Below are positions 34,716-42,476 of a DNA stretch of 64,000 nucleotides, piece after piece (the first letter of the stretch is position 1; each line of letters opens with the position of its first letter). The DNA comes from JBKHYJ01 sp046565505 (GTDB taxonomy: Bacteria; Acidobacteriota; Blastocatellia; UBA7656), in contig JBKHYJ010000066.1 of assembly GCA_046565505.1 (NCBI GenBank), positions 55,478 through 119,477 of the forward strand, given 5' to 3'. The notes under the pieces are model-generated. The model did no database searches and was not told where the DNA came from. It saw only the letters and a program-made list of their open reading frames with translations. The position numbers were made by a program, and so were the translations under genes.

Positions 34716-36068
34716 TCAACGCCCCTTGAATATGGGGCGCCCGTCCATGCCCTCAGGGATGTCGAGTTCCATCGCGCTGAGCAGGGTCGGGGCGACGTCT
34801 GTGATGTGAGGTTTATCGGGCCTGAGCGCTCCCCCCGGAGAGTTGATGAAAAGCGTCGCGTCGTCCTGTGTGTGCATGCCCGTGAAAATCTCGCGGTCCA
34901 TCAAATCTTTCTTGTTCACAGCGCCCTTCAAATCATAACCGTAGATCGTCTGCACGCACAGGTCGGGCGCGGAATCTATAACGGGCCCTCGGAAAAGCTC
35001 GTCGCGCTCGTAGACGCGCTTGACCACGGGCGCGCCCTCTGCGCTTATCTCAGACAGCCCGCTTTTGATCTCCCGGGCCAGCCGGCGCGCGTCCGCCGGC
35101 TCGACCGCGCCGTTAGGGTATTTCCCTTTCACGTTCAGGTAGACGCGGCCCGGGTCGAGCGCGAATGCGACCGAGCCGTCGCCGATGTCTTCGATCGAGC
35201 GCGCATTATCTTTCAGCTTTAGGTAACCGTTATCGACAAGCCATCGATTCAGGTAGACCTGTCGCTTGATCGGCGTGAAGCCGTGATCACTCATTACCAA
35301 GAGAGTCTCGCCGCGCAACCGCTCCATCACGCGGCCCAGGAAATTATCCACCCTCCGGTAGAAATCGCGGAAAGCCGAGTGATACTTGTGCGCCTCGTCG
35401 GCAATCGCGTCCATGAAGAAGTGCTGCAAGCGGTCAGTCTCCGTGACGACCCCTATGAACAGGTCCCAGGGCTCTTTATCAAAGAAGTGGAGCAACGCGG
35501 TGACCCTCCGGTCGAGAGTCTGGAGAATGTCCTCCATCAGCGCGTCGTGAGACTGCTGCACCTTTCGGGCGTCAACGTCTATGCGGTAGTCCATCTCGCG
35601 CAGCGTGGGGACGAGGCTCTGCGGGTGAGTCGCTTTGTTGAGGTCAACCGCGACGAACCCCGAAATCAGAATCCCGTTCAAGGGCCTGGCGGGGTAGGTC
35701 GATGGCACGTTGATGACGACCGAGCGGCGGCCGGCGCGGCTCACGGCGCCCCACACGGTTTCGCTCTTTATGTGCCCAGAGTTCGGGAAGTATATCTTGT
35801 AGCTGTTCGGCTGTAGGTCGAGGAACCCATAGATTCCATGCCGGCCGGGGTTCGCGCCCGTCATAAATGAGGTCCACGCCACCGACGAGATGTCAGGTAA
35901 CGACGTGTCCATCTGGAGCAGCGTCCCGCGGCCGATGAGTTCCGCCATCCGCGGCATCGTGCCATCTTCGACGAAGCGGCGGACTAGCGTGTAGGGCGTG
36001 CCGTCCAAACCTATGAGGACCGCCCGCCTGCCCGTCGCTTTCGATTTGAATTTGTCAAATAATCCCAT
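34716..36068 (-). CDS. Alkaline-phosphatase-superfamily enzyme 5
   Basis: A 450-residue enzyme with a short basic amphipathic start (MGLFDKFKSKATGRRAVLIG) before the metal-binding GLDGT (Asp22). The likely nucleophile is Ser61 in ISSVAWTS. TETDRLQHFFM, VMSDHGFTP and GMHTQDD complete the site. MGLFDKFKSK could bind membranes as an amphipathic helix; this is inference. It lacks the charged tail and ends with GMDGRPIFKGR, so it is about 85-95 residues shorter than enzymes 3 and 4. The ATG at 36068 is chosen over an upstream start because the extra 23 residues are proline/glycine-rich and not family-like. It follows cysC by about 98 bases. Confidence 0.86.
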   Translation of the reverse strand: MGLFDKFKSKATGRRAVLIGLDGTPYTLVRRFVEDGTMPRMAELIGRGTLLQMDTSLPDISSVAWTSFMTGANPGRHGIYGFLDLQPNSYKIYFPNSGHIKSETVWGAVSRAGRRSVVINVPSTYPARPLNGILISGFVAVDLNKATHPQSLVPTLREMDYRIDVDARKVQQSHDALMEDILQTLDRRVTALLHFFDKEPWDLFIGVVTETDRLQHFFMDAIADEAHKYHSAFRDFYRRVDNFLGRVMERLRGETLLVMSDHGFTPIKRQVYLNRWLVDNGYLKLKDNARSIEDIGDGSVAFALDPGRVYLNVKGKYPNGAVEPADARRLAREIKSGLSEISAEGAPVVKRVYERDELFRGPVIDSAPDLCVQTIYGYDLKGAVNKKDLMDREIFTGMHTQDDATLFINSPGGALRPDKPHITDVAPTLLSAMELDIPEGMDGRPIFKGR

Positions 36069-36166
36069 TGTCTCGCGACCCCCGGGCCACGGGCCAGGCG
36101 CGGGGTCGCGGGGCGGGACTGCGCCTCCGCTTTTCACCCGGCCTTCAGCCCCCGGCCCTTCCTTTC

Positions 36167-36769
36167 CTACACGTACCCGAGGGCCTCAAGCCGGCGGCGC
36201 ACCTCTTCTTCGTCCTCTTCGCTGTAGCCGGACGGCGGGGCGGCGATCAGCGACATCTCTTCGAGCTTGGAAAGAATCCGGGCGACGCTCTCGGAAGGCA
36301 TCTCCGAATCGGTTTCGACGATGACTTCGGCGGCGGTCGGCTCCTCGTATGGGTCGTCCACGCCCGTGAAGTTCTTGAGCTCGCCGGCGAGCGCCTTCTT
36401 ATACAAACCCTTCACGTCGCGCTCGGCCAGGACATCTACAGGGCATTTGACGAAGACTTCGACGAACGAGCCGATCTGGCGGCGCACTTCGTCGCGCACG
36501 TGGCGGTAAGGCGAAATGGCCGCCGCGACGGCGATGATATCGTTGCGTGTAAGCAGGTCGCAGACGAAGCCTATGCGGCGAATGTTCGTGTCACGGTCCT
36601 CTTTCGAGAACCCCAGGCCTTTAGACAGGTTCGTACGAATCACGTCGCCGTCCAGCACTTCGACTTTATGGCCGCGCGCCTTTAACTCGGTCTCGATCAG
36701 CCTCGCGAGCGTGGTCTTGCCGGCGCCGGAAAGCCCGGTGAACCAGAGTGTGAATCCTTTTTGTTCCAT
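36167..36769 (-). CDS. cysC: Adenylyl-sulfate kinase with an added C-terminal tail
   Basis: A 200-residue APS kinase that phosphorylates APS to PAPS, the universal sulfuryl donor. The P-loop is GLSGAGKT (residues 12-19), followed by VLDGDVIRTNLSKGLGFSKEDRD, IAVAAAISPYRHVRDEVR and VFVKCPVDVLAERDVKGLYKKA. After the kinase core (about residue 172) the chain adds SEEDEEEVRRRLEALGYV, which is not part of the kinase fold but matches the ends of phosphatase-superfamily enzymes 2-4. GGAGAAGAA precedes the ATG. It is the first gene after the promoter at 36839-36866, so it heads the array. No cysD/N or sulfotransferase gene is visible here. Confidence 0.95.
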   Translation of the reverse strand: MEQKGFTLWFTGLSGAGKTTLARLIETELKARGHKVEVLDGDVIRTNLSKGLGFSKEDRDTNIRRIGFVCDLLTRNDIIAVAAAISPYRHVRDEVRRQIGSFVEVFVKCPVDVLAERDVKGLYKKALAGELKNFTGVDDPYEEPTAAEVIVETDSEMPSESVARILSKLEEMSLIAAPPSGYSEEDEEEVRRRLEALGYV

Positions 36770-36838
36770 TTCTTCTCCAAATAATTATTGAACGCAGAGT
36801 AATTCTAGTGGCCGAGTAGCCCCCGATGCAAAACAGCG

Positions 36839-36866
36839 AATATACACGATGCGGCTGAGTTGCGAA
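36839..36866 (-). promoter_or_regulatory. Candidate promoter of cysC and the minus-strand array
   Basis: On the minus strand TTCGCA (36866-36861), a 16-base spacer and TATATT (36844-36839). The -10 box is strong and the -35 box is fair (four of six). The predicted leader before cysC is about 60 bases. Confidence 0.5.
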
Positions 36867-37067
36867 AGTGTGCGGGGCCTACGCGAGAAGCACGCCTGCG
36901 CGTAAGCCCGAATTCATGGGGGCCGGGCCGGCCTGACAGATGACAGGCTGACGGGCCCGCGGCCGCGCGTTGTAAACATAGAAGTCGTTTCGCTGAGCCG
37001 CCCCGCTCGCCCGGGCCCGCGATGTCGCAAGGATCACAGGACGTTACGTATCATCCGAAATTTATTA

Positions 37068-37096
37068 TTGACTCAAAATCGCCTTGGAAGTAGGAT
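37068..37096 (+). promoter_or_regulatory. Candidate promoter of the plus-strand exopolysaccharide arm
   Basis: TTGACT at 37068-37073, a 17-base spacer and TAGGAT at 37091-37096. The same TTGACT box is used by the lipoprotein gene promoter at 3023. The predicted leader to the ATG at 37474 is about 370 bases. Confidence 0.55.
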
Positions 37097-37473
37097 GCAG
37101 TTGCCTCCATAGTAATACCCAATAAAAGAACAATCGAGCTGAGCAATCAAAGCATGAATGTTGCGGCGGTCTGTAAGTGGGAAGCTGACAGCATAGAACC
37201 CGTCATGCCTCGGCAGAGATTGTAGCCTCCCGCCTTATTCGCGGCCCCATTAGAAAGCCTAGAGCCGACTCTAAGCCACGGCCTTCGGCACCGGCCCTCA
37301 GCTCCCGCAGGCAGGCTTGCCGCCACGCCCCTTGCCCGGCGAGGTATTTAGCCCGGCACCTTCTCCTCACCGCAACCGACGGAGCCCCTACACCCGGCGT
37401 TTCTAGAATCACTTGAGGCGAAGCCCGCCTCCGTGAGTTCTCTTCTAACTTCGTTGGTGAGGGAGTTGATAAC

Positions 37474-39942
37474 ATGAAAGTATACCTGTCGATCCTTTGT
37501 TTAGTCTCTATGTTTATATTAGTCGGGAGTGATGCCGTTCTCACGGCCCGGGCTCAGACGGGAAACGAGCCGGAGCTTCCGCGCGTATTTGTTAACACGG
37601 ATTATGTGGCTCCCACGGGCAGTACGATCACCGTCCAGGCAGGTGGTAATTTACAGACCGCGCTCAATTCGGCTAATCCCGGCGACGTAATCATGATTAA
37701 AGCGGGCGCGACGTTCACGGGCAATTTTACGCTGCCTAACAAGTCAGGCTCGGGGTGGATAACTGTGCGCACCTCGACGCCCGACTCGGGGCTCCCGCCC
37801 GCGGGCACACGAATACAGCCTTCCTACGCCCCGGCTATGGCGAGGCTGGTCACCCCCAACACTCAGCCCGTCATACAGACGGCCCAGGGCGCTCACAATT
37901 TCCGATTCATCGGCATTGAGTTCGGGGTCGCCTCGGGCGTGACGATGAACTACGGCATAGTGTCTTTCGGGTCGGGCAGCGAGACGCAGGCCTCCCAGTT
38001 GCCGCACGATCTGGTCGTCGACCGCTGCTATCTTCACGGCAACTCTACCGGCGACGTGTCGCGAGCCATCGCCCTCAACAGCTCCGCCAGCGCCGTCATC
38101 GACTCCTACATATCCGCCATTCATGGCGTGGGCTACGACACCCAGGCTATCGCGTCCTGGAACAGTCCCGGCCCGCTCAAGATAGTCAACAACTACCTCG
38201 AAGGCGCGGGCGAGAACGTCCTGTTCGGCGGGTCCGACCCTAAGATCGCCGGGCTCGTCATCTCAGACCTTGAGGTCCGCCGCAACTATTGCAGCAAGCC
38301 ACTGTCCTGGAACCCTTCCGACGCCAGCTACCAGGGTATTCACTGGACGGTGAAGAACCTCTTTGAACTCAAGAACGCGCAGCGCGTGCTGGTCGACGGG
38401 AACACTTTTGAGAACAACTGGGTGGACGCGCAGAACGGCACGGCCATCCTGTTCACCCCCCGCAATCAGGACGGCACCGCGCCGTGGAGCGTAGTTCAGG
38501 ACGTAACATTCACCAATAATATCGTGCGCCACACGGCGGCCGGCCTCACCGTCCTCGGGTGGGACAACGAGCGGCCCAGCCTTCAGACTCAGCGCGTCAA
38601 GATCAAGAACAATTTGTTCGACGACGTAGGGAACTCCCGCTGGGGCGGCAACGACGTACTATTCGTGATGCTCGACAATTCGGCATACGTTAAGATCGAT
38701 CACAACACGGCATTTCAGAGCGGGAACGTCGTCACGGCAGACGGGCGCGCGCACACGGGGTTCGCCTACACGAACAACCTCACGCCGCACAACGCCTACG
38801 GCGTCATAGGCGCGGACCAGGGCATCGGCAACCCAACGCTCGCGGTCTTTTTCCCTTCCTGCGCGTTCTCAAAGAACGTTCTGGTGGGCGGCTCGTCGTG
38901 GGACTACCCGAGCGGCAACTTCTTCCCCGCCACGCTCGGCAACGTGGGCTTCGTAGACCTGGCGGGCGGCAACTGCCGGCTCGCCGCTTCAAGCCCTTAT
39001 AAGAATGCCGGAACCGATGGCAAGGACCTCGGGGCTGACATGGACGCTTTAGAAGCGGCAATTTCGGGTTCGGGCGGCAGCGCGCCACCTCCGAACCAGC
39101 CGCCTCAAGTGAGTGTCTTGGCATCGGCCACGTCCGGCATCGCGCCGCTCGCCGACAACTTCTCCTCTAACGCTTCGGACCCGGACGGCCAGGTGGTCGC
39201 TTTCAACTGGAACTTCGGCGACGGGACGACCTCTTCCCTGCCGTCCGTATCGCACACTTATCAGGCGGCGGGCACTTACACCGCGAGCCTGACGGTCACG
39301 GACAATCAGGGCGCGACCGCGACGGCTTCTGTCGTCATTAACGTCGCCAGCCCGCCTCCACCTCCGCCTCCGCCGACTTCATCAGTTGATGTAGTGCTCT
39401 ACGCCGCCGAAGGGCGCATTAAAGGCGGCAATTGGAAGGTAGTGGTGGACTCTTCCGCCGCCGGAGGCGCGCGAGTGCGAAACCCGGACGCCGGCGCTTC
39501 GGCCGTCAACGCGCCCGCCGCGAACCCGAAGAGCTTCCTTGAGCTGACCTTCTTTGCCGAATCCGGCAGGCCGTACCGATTATGGATTCGCGGGAAGGCC
39601 GACGGCAACTCTCCCAATAACGATTCAGCCTACGTGCAGTTTTCTGGGAGCGTGACATCGACCGGGACGCCCGCCTTCCGCATAGGCACCACGTCTGCGA
39701 CCGTAGTGAATCTGGAAGAGTACGCGGGCTTTGGGCTTAGCGGCTGGGGCTGGCAGGACAACGGCTCGGGGCTTGGCGTGCTGGGGCCTGTGATCTATTT
39801 CCAGTCCACAGGCATGCAAACCATTCGCTTCCAACAGCGCGAAGACGGGTTGTCGATAGACCAGGTAGTTCTATCACCTCAGAGGTACTTATTAGCGTCG
39901 CCCGGCGCGCTGAAAAACGATTTGACGATTCTTCCCAGGTAG
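37474..39942 (+). CDS. Secreted parallel beta-helix / PKD domain protein
   Basis: An 822-residue exported protein. The signal peptide covers residues 1-28 (cleavage near TARAQ). Residues of about 45-525 form a right-handed parallel beta-helix, the fold of polysaccharide lyases and epimerases; QTALNSANPGDVIMIKAGATF marks its start. A PKD domain (about 545-630, with NWNFGDGTTSS and SLTVTDNQGA) leads to an eight-proline linker and a C-terminal beta-sandwich-like module (about 645-800, RPYRLWIRGKADGNS) that may bind carbohydrate. No catalytic residue set is certain. Its position at the head of an exopolysaccharide operon suggests a role in processing or anchoring the polymer. GGGAG precedes the ATG, and a terminator follows at 39991. 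Confidence 0.85.
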   Translation: MKVYLSILCLVSMFILVGSDAVLTARAQTGNEPELPRVFVNTDYVAPTGSTITVQAGGNLQTALNSANPGDVIMIKAGATFTGNFTLPNKSGSGWITVRTSTPDSGLPPAGTRIQPSYAPAMARLVTPNTQPVIQTAQGAHNFRFIGIEFGVASGVTMNYGIVSFGSGSETQASQLPHDLVVDRCYLHGNSTGDVSRAIALNSSASAVIDSYISAIHGVGYDTQAIASWNSPGPLKIVNNYLEGAGENVLFGGSDPKIAGLVISDLEVRRNYCSKPLSWNPSDASYQGIHWTVKNLFELKNAQRVLVDGNTFENNWVDAQNGTAILFTPRNQDGTAPWSVVQDVTFTNNIVRHTAAGLTVLGWDNERPSLQTQRVKIKNNLFDDVGNSRWGGNDVLFVMLDNSAYVKIDHNTAFQSGNVVTADGRAHTGFAYTNNLTPHNAYGVIGADQGIGNPTLAVFFPSCAFSKNVLVGGSSWDYPSGNFFPATLGNVGFVDLAGGNCRLAASSPYKNAGTDGKDLGADMDALEAAISGSGGSAPPPNQPPQVSVLASATSGIAPLADNFSSNASDPDGQVVAFNWNFGDGTTSSLPSVSHTYQAAGTYTASLTVTDNQGATATASVVINVASPPPPPPPPTSSVDVVLYAAEGRIKGGNWKVVVDSSAAGGARVRNPDAGASAVNAPAANPKSFLELTFFAESGRPYRLWIRGKADGNSPNNDSAYVQFSGSVTSTGTPAFRIGTTSATVVNLEEYAGFGLSGWGWQDNGSGLGVLGPVIYFQSTGMQTIRFQQREDGLSIDQVVLSPQRYLLASPGALKNDLTILPR

Positions 39943-40412
39943 CGCCGGACTAAAAATTCACGCGCTCTGCCTATGATGGGCAGATTGAGTGGCCGGTTTT
40001 GGATCAAATTTCCAGCTTTGATCCGAGACCGGCCCTTTTAATTTAAGGGTTCCGCTCGCGCACGCACGCCCCGAATGGCTGCGGCAAGGCGCCCTTGCTG
40101 ACGCTTTGTCCAGTACAATTACTCTGCACAATTTTTTTGCAAGATATGCGTAGTTCTGCTTCTTGTATTAACGTGGGACATAGACCCATATTAGTTAGTC
40201 GGACGATTCTACAAATTTTTGTTGATCGCTCGTTCAGCTTGTGAACTCCAGTTTATGTTTACTCCAAACTTGCTGTGAAGAATACGCCAGCACAGAAAGC
40301 CCATAGCCGTAAACTCAAGAACAATGAAATTATTCGCTCATATTTCTTCGAGGCGCTAAGTGGATCGGCGCATGAGAAATTCTTTGTCCGGGTTCTGTCT
40401 TGATTTAATGTT
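39943..40412. other. 470-base intergenic region
   Basis: Holds the terminator at 39991-40039, then an AT-richer stretch. A weak box pair (TTGTAT at 40163 and CATATT at 40187, 18-base spacer) might drive the chain-length gene group. No gene is supported here. Confidence 0.45.
39991..40039 (+). terminator. Strong terminator after the beta-helix protein gene
   Basis: An 18-position stem (39991-40008 with 40017-40034), containing only two G/T wobbles, closes an 8-base loop and is followed by CTTTT. It lies about 50 bases past the stop codon. Confidence 0.85.
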
Positions 40413-40709
40413 ATGAAACCAAGGAATTTTGCAGTTCTTTTACTCGTTTTCCTGATGAGCTTCGCCGTCGCTCGAATGCTGATGACCGTCAGCCGCGCGG
40501 AAGAACTGGGCCGCGAGACCGCGCGCGCGGAAACGGCAAAGGTGATGGCGACCGACGTGGCGAACGCCCCGAAGCGCGATGGCGAGGTAGAGCACGTTCT
40601 ACTGGCGACCTCGACCCATTTTGAGTCGTTGCTGCTGCTGCTGCTCGGGTCCGTCCTCCTTACGGTCGCCTCGGGCATCAAGATGGCGCAGTCGCGAAGA
40701 GTGAGATGA
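40413..40709 (+). CDS. Small two-segment membrane protein
   Basis: A 98-residue protein with hydrophobic segments at about 5-23 (NFAVLLLVFLMSFAVARML) and 70-87 (LLLLLLGSVLLTVASGI), joined by a charged helical loop, and ending in basic residues. I recognise no family. It lies 114 bases before the chain-length determinant gene. No good Shine-Dalgarno precedes the ATG, so the start is uncertain. Hydrophobicity pattern and position suggest a real accessory membrane protein of the polysaccharide machinery. Confidence 0.55.
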   Translation: MKPRNFAVLLLVFLMSFAVARMLMTVSRAEELGRETARAETAKVMATDVANAPKRDGEVEHVLLATSTHFESLLLLLLGSVLLTVASGIKMAQSRRVR

Positions 40710-40823
40710 ACCCCCGTATAACTGGCTTGGATCAACCCGATCGGTGATCGGAGCCGTGCCGCTTATGTTATGTAGTTTAAAGCTACGAGCCTCCCTGCGG
40801 CTCGTACACGCGAGGTGAGAAAA

Positions 40824-42395
40824 ATGGGAAGCATCAGAGCGCGGAGCTTTACCGAGTACCTTCAGATGATCTGGCGCAGGAGGCTGGTCCTGTTGCTGGT
40901 GACGTCGGCCATGTTCATCGCGGCCTTCATCGTCATCAACAGGCTGCCCGACATCTACGAGGCGCGCGCCTCGGTCGTCGTCACGGGCAAGCATGACGAC
41001 AGGCAGGCGATTGCCGACCGCGTCGCCGCGGTCAGGGAGCGGCTGACGAGCCGCCAGTTCCTGGAGTCCGTGGCCCAGCGCCATACGATACCTGCCGGCG
41101 CCACGCGCGGCGGGACGATCGAGGCGGCCGTCGGCCGCATGCGAAGAGACATCAAGCTCGACACGCAAATGCGCGGCGACTTCCCAGAGATGCTTTCCAT
41201 CAAGTACAGGAACAGCGACCCCCAGGTCGCCAATGACGTGGCGACAGACCTCGTCTCCATCTTCGGCAACATGAACGAAGCCGTCGAGAAGCAGATGGCC
41301 GACGAGGCGGCAGCGCTCGACGCGGAATTGAACCAGATAGAGGGCCGGCTCGATCAACTGAGCATGAAGCGCGCCTCGGCGCGCGGGGCGGGCTCGGGCC
41401 GCCCGAGGGTGGACTTCAACGCACTGCGGGCCGAGCGCACGGCCGCCGCGTCGTCCATAGACACGCTCACGGATAAACAGTTCGCGCTGGAACGTGAGAT
41501 CGCGGAGCAGAAACGCCAGATCGCCGATCAGCAGAAGATCGTCAAGTCCGCCCCGAGCGAGGCCCGGTCAAACAGCTCCTACGGCGTGCTGCTGGTGCGC
41601 AAGGCCGAGCTTGAGGCGCAGTTGAAAGATTACGCCACGCAATACACCGAAAAGAACCCGAAGGTCACGCAGGCGCAGACGCAACTGGCGGAGATCAACC
41701 GCCAGATCGCCCAACTGAGCGCCGGCGAGCAAGGCGGCCCGGCCAACTCTGCGGAGGCGCGCGAGCTCCGGACGCTTCAGCGCGAGCTTTCAAGGATGGA
41801 AACGGAGCTTCAAGTGACTCAGCGCGAGCTGGAGAGGAAGAAGCAGGCGCTCGCATCGACTCCTAGCGCCGCGGCAATCCCCGTGGGCGCGCCCGTCGCG
41901 GCCACCTCCGCCGGGCCGGGCGACCTGACGCCGGCCCCCGGCAGCGAGTACGACAGGCTCAAGGACCGCTACGAGGCTATACTGAAGCGGCAGGAATCGC
42001 TCCAGTACGCGCGCACGACGGCCGCGGGGCTCGACCCCGGCCTCTTCCAGATAGTCGAAATGCCCGTCGTGCCGCAGGCCCCGGTCGGGCCTGACCGCCT
42101 TAAGCTTACGCTGCTCGCGCTGGTGCTGTCGCTCGCGGTGGGCCTCGCGGTCGCGGTCGCCTTTGAGATCCCAGGGCTGTTCTCGATCCGCGATGACCGC
42201 GACGTGGAGTACTACCTCGGCGCCCCCGTGATCGTGCTGATACCCGAGACGCTCACGCCCTCCGAACAGGGGCGTACGCGCAGGCTGTTGCTGACGCGCG
42301 CCCTGGGCTTGTTACTGCTGGCCGCGATCCTTGTGCCCGCGCTGGTACTGCTGCTCAATAACTTGAGGGTTTTCCACGTCCTCGCCGGGCGCTGA
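40824..42395 (+). CDS. Wzz/GumC-like polysaccharide chain-length/co-polymerase protein
   Basis: A 523-residue inner-membrane protein. The first membrane segment is at about 23-41 (LVLLLVTSAMFIAAFIVI). A periplasmic Wzz-type domain follows, then long coiled coils (about 150-330, with many E-L-E and Q-x-x-E heptads). The proline-rich PVVPQAPVGPDRL region leads into the second segment (LALVLSLAVGLAVAVAF). A further hydrophobic segment sits near the end (about 495-515). It should set polymer length and bridge to the export channel, partnered by the BY-kinase-like protein encoded next. I chose ATG at 40824 because GAGGTGAG lies at good spacing; a GTG three codons earlier falls inside that site. 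Confidence 0.88.
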   Translation: MGSIRARSFTEYLQMIWRRRLVLLLVTSAMFIAAFIVINRLPDIYEARASVVVTGKHDDRQAIADRVAAVRERLTSRQFLESVAQRHTIPAGATRGGTIEAAVGRMRRDIKLDTQMRGDFPEMLSIKYRNSDPQVANDVATDLVSIFGNMNEAVEKQMADEAAALDAELNQIEGRLDQLSMKRASARGAGSGRPRVDFNALRAERTAAASSIDTLTDKQFALEREIAEQKRQIADQQKIVKSAPSEARSNSSYGVLLVRKAELEAQLKDYATQYTEKNPKVTQAQTQLAEINRQIAQLSAGEQGGPANSAEARELRTLQRELSRMETELQVTQRELERKKQALASTPSAAAIPVGAPVAATSAGPGDLTPAPGSEYDRLKDRYEAILKRQESLQYARTTAAGLDPGLFQIVEMPVVPQAPVGPDRLKLTLLALVLSLAVGLAVAVAFEIPGLFSIRDDRDVEYYLGAPVIVLIPETLTPSEQGRTRRLLLTRALGLLLLAAILVPALVLLLNNLRVFHVLAGR

Positions 42396-42476
42396 TGGCT
42401 CGCGCCGGCATTCGCCGGCCCTGATTCGGCCGGCGAAAACTTGAAGACGCTTATTGGCAAATAAGAGGTTCATGCA

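Larger units (their letters stand above)
36770..37473. other. 704-base divergent intergenic region between the two glycan arms
   Basis: Contains a promoter for the minus-strand arm near 36839 and one for the plus-strand arm near 37068. The remainder has no open frame I can support. The last 370 bases form the predicted leader of the beta-helix protein gene; I found no match to a riboswitch class I know. Confidence 0.6.

Noticed and set aside
36770..37473. A c-di-GMP or other known riboswitch in the divergent region
   Set aside because: I looked for the conserved cores of the common classes by eye and found none; a covariance search would be needed to be certain.
37203..37544. 113-codon minus frame across the leader region
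   Set aside because: Overlaps the start of the secreted beta-helix protein; no family and no start signal.
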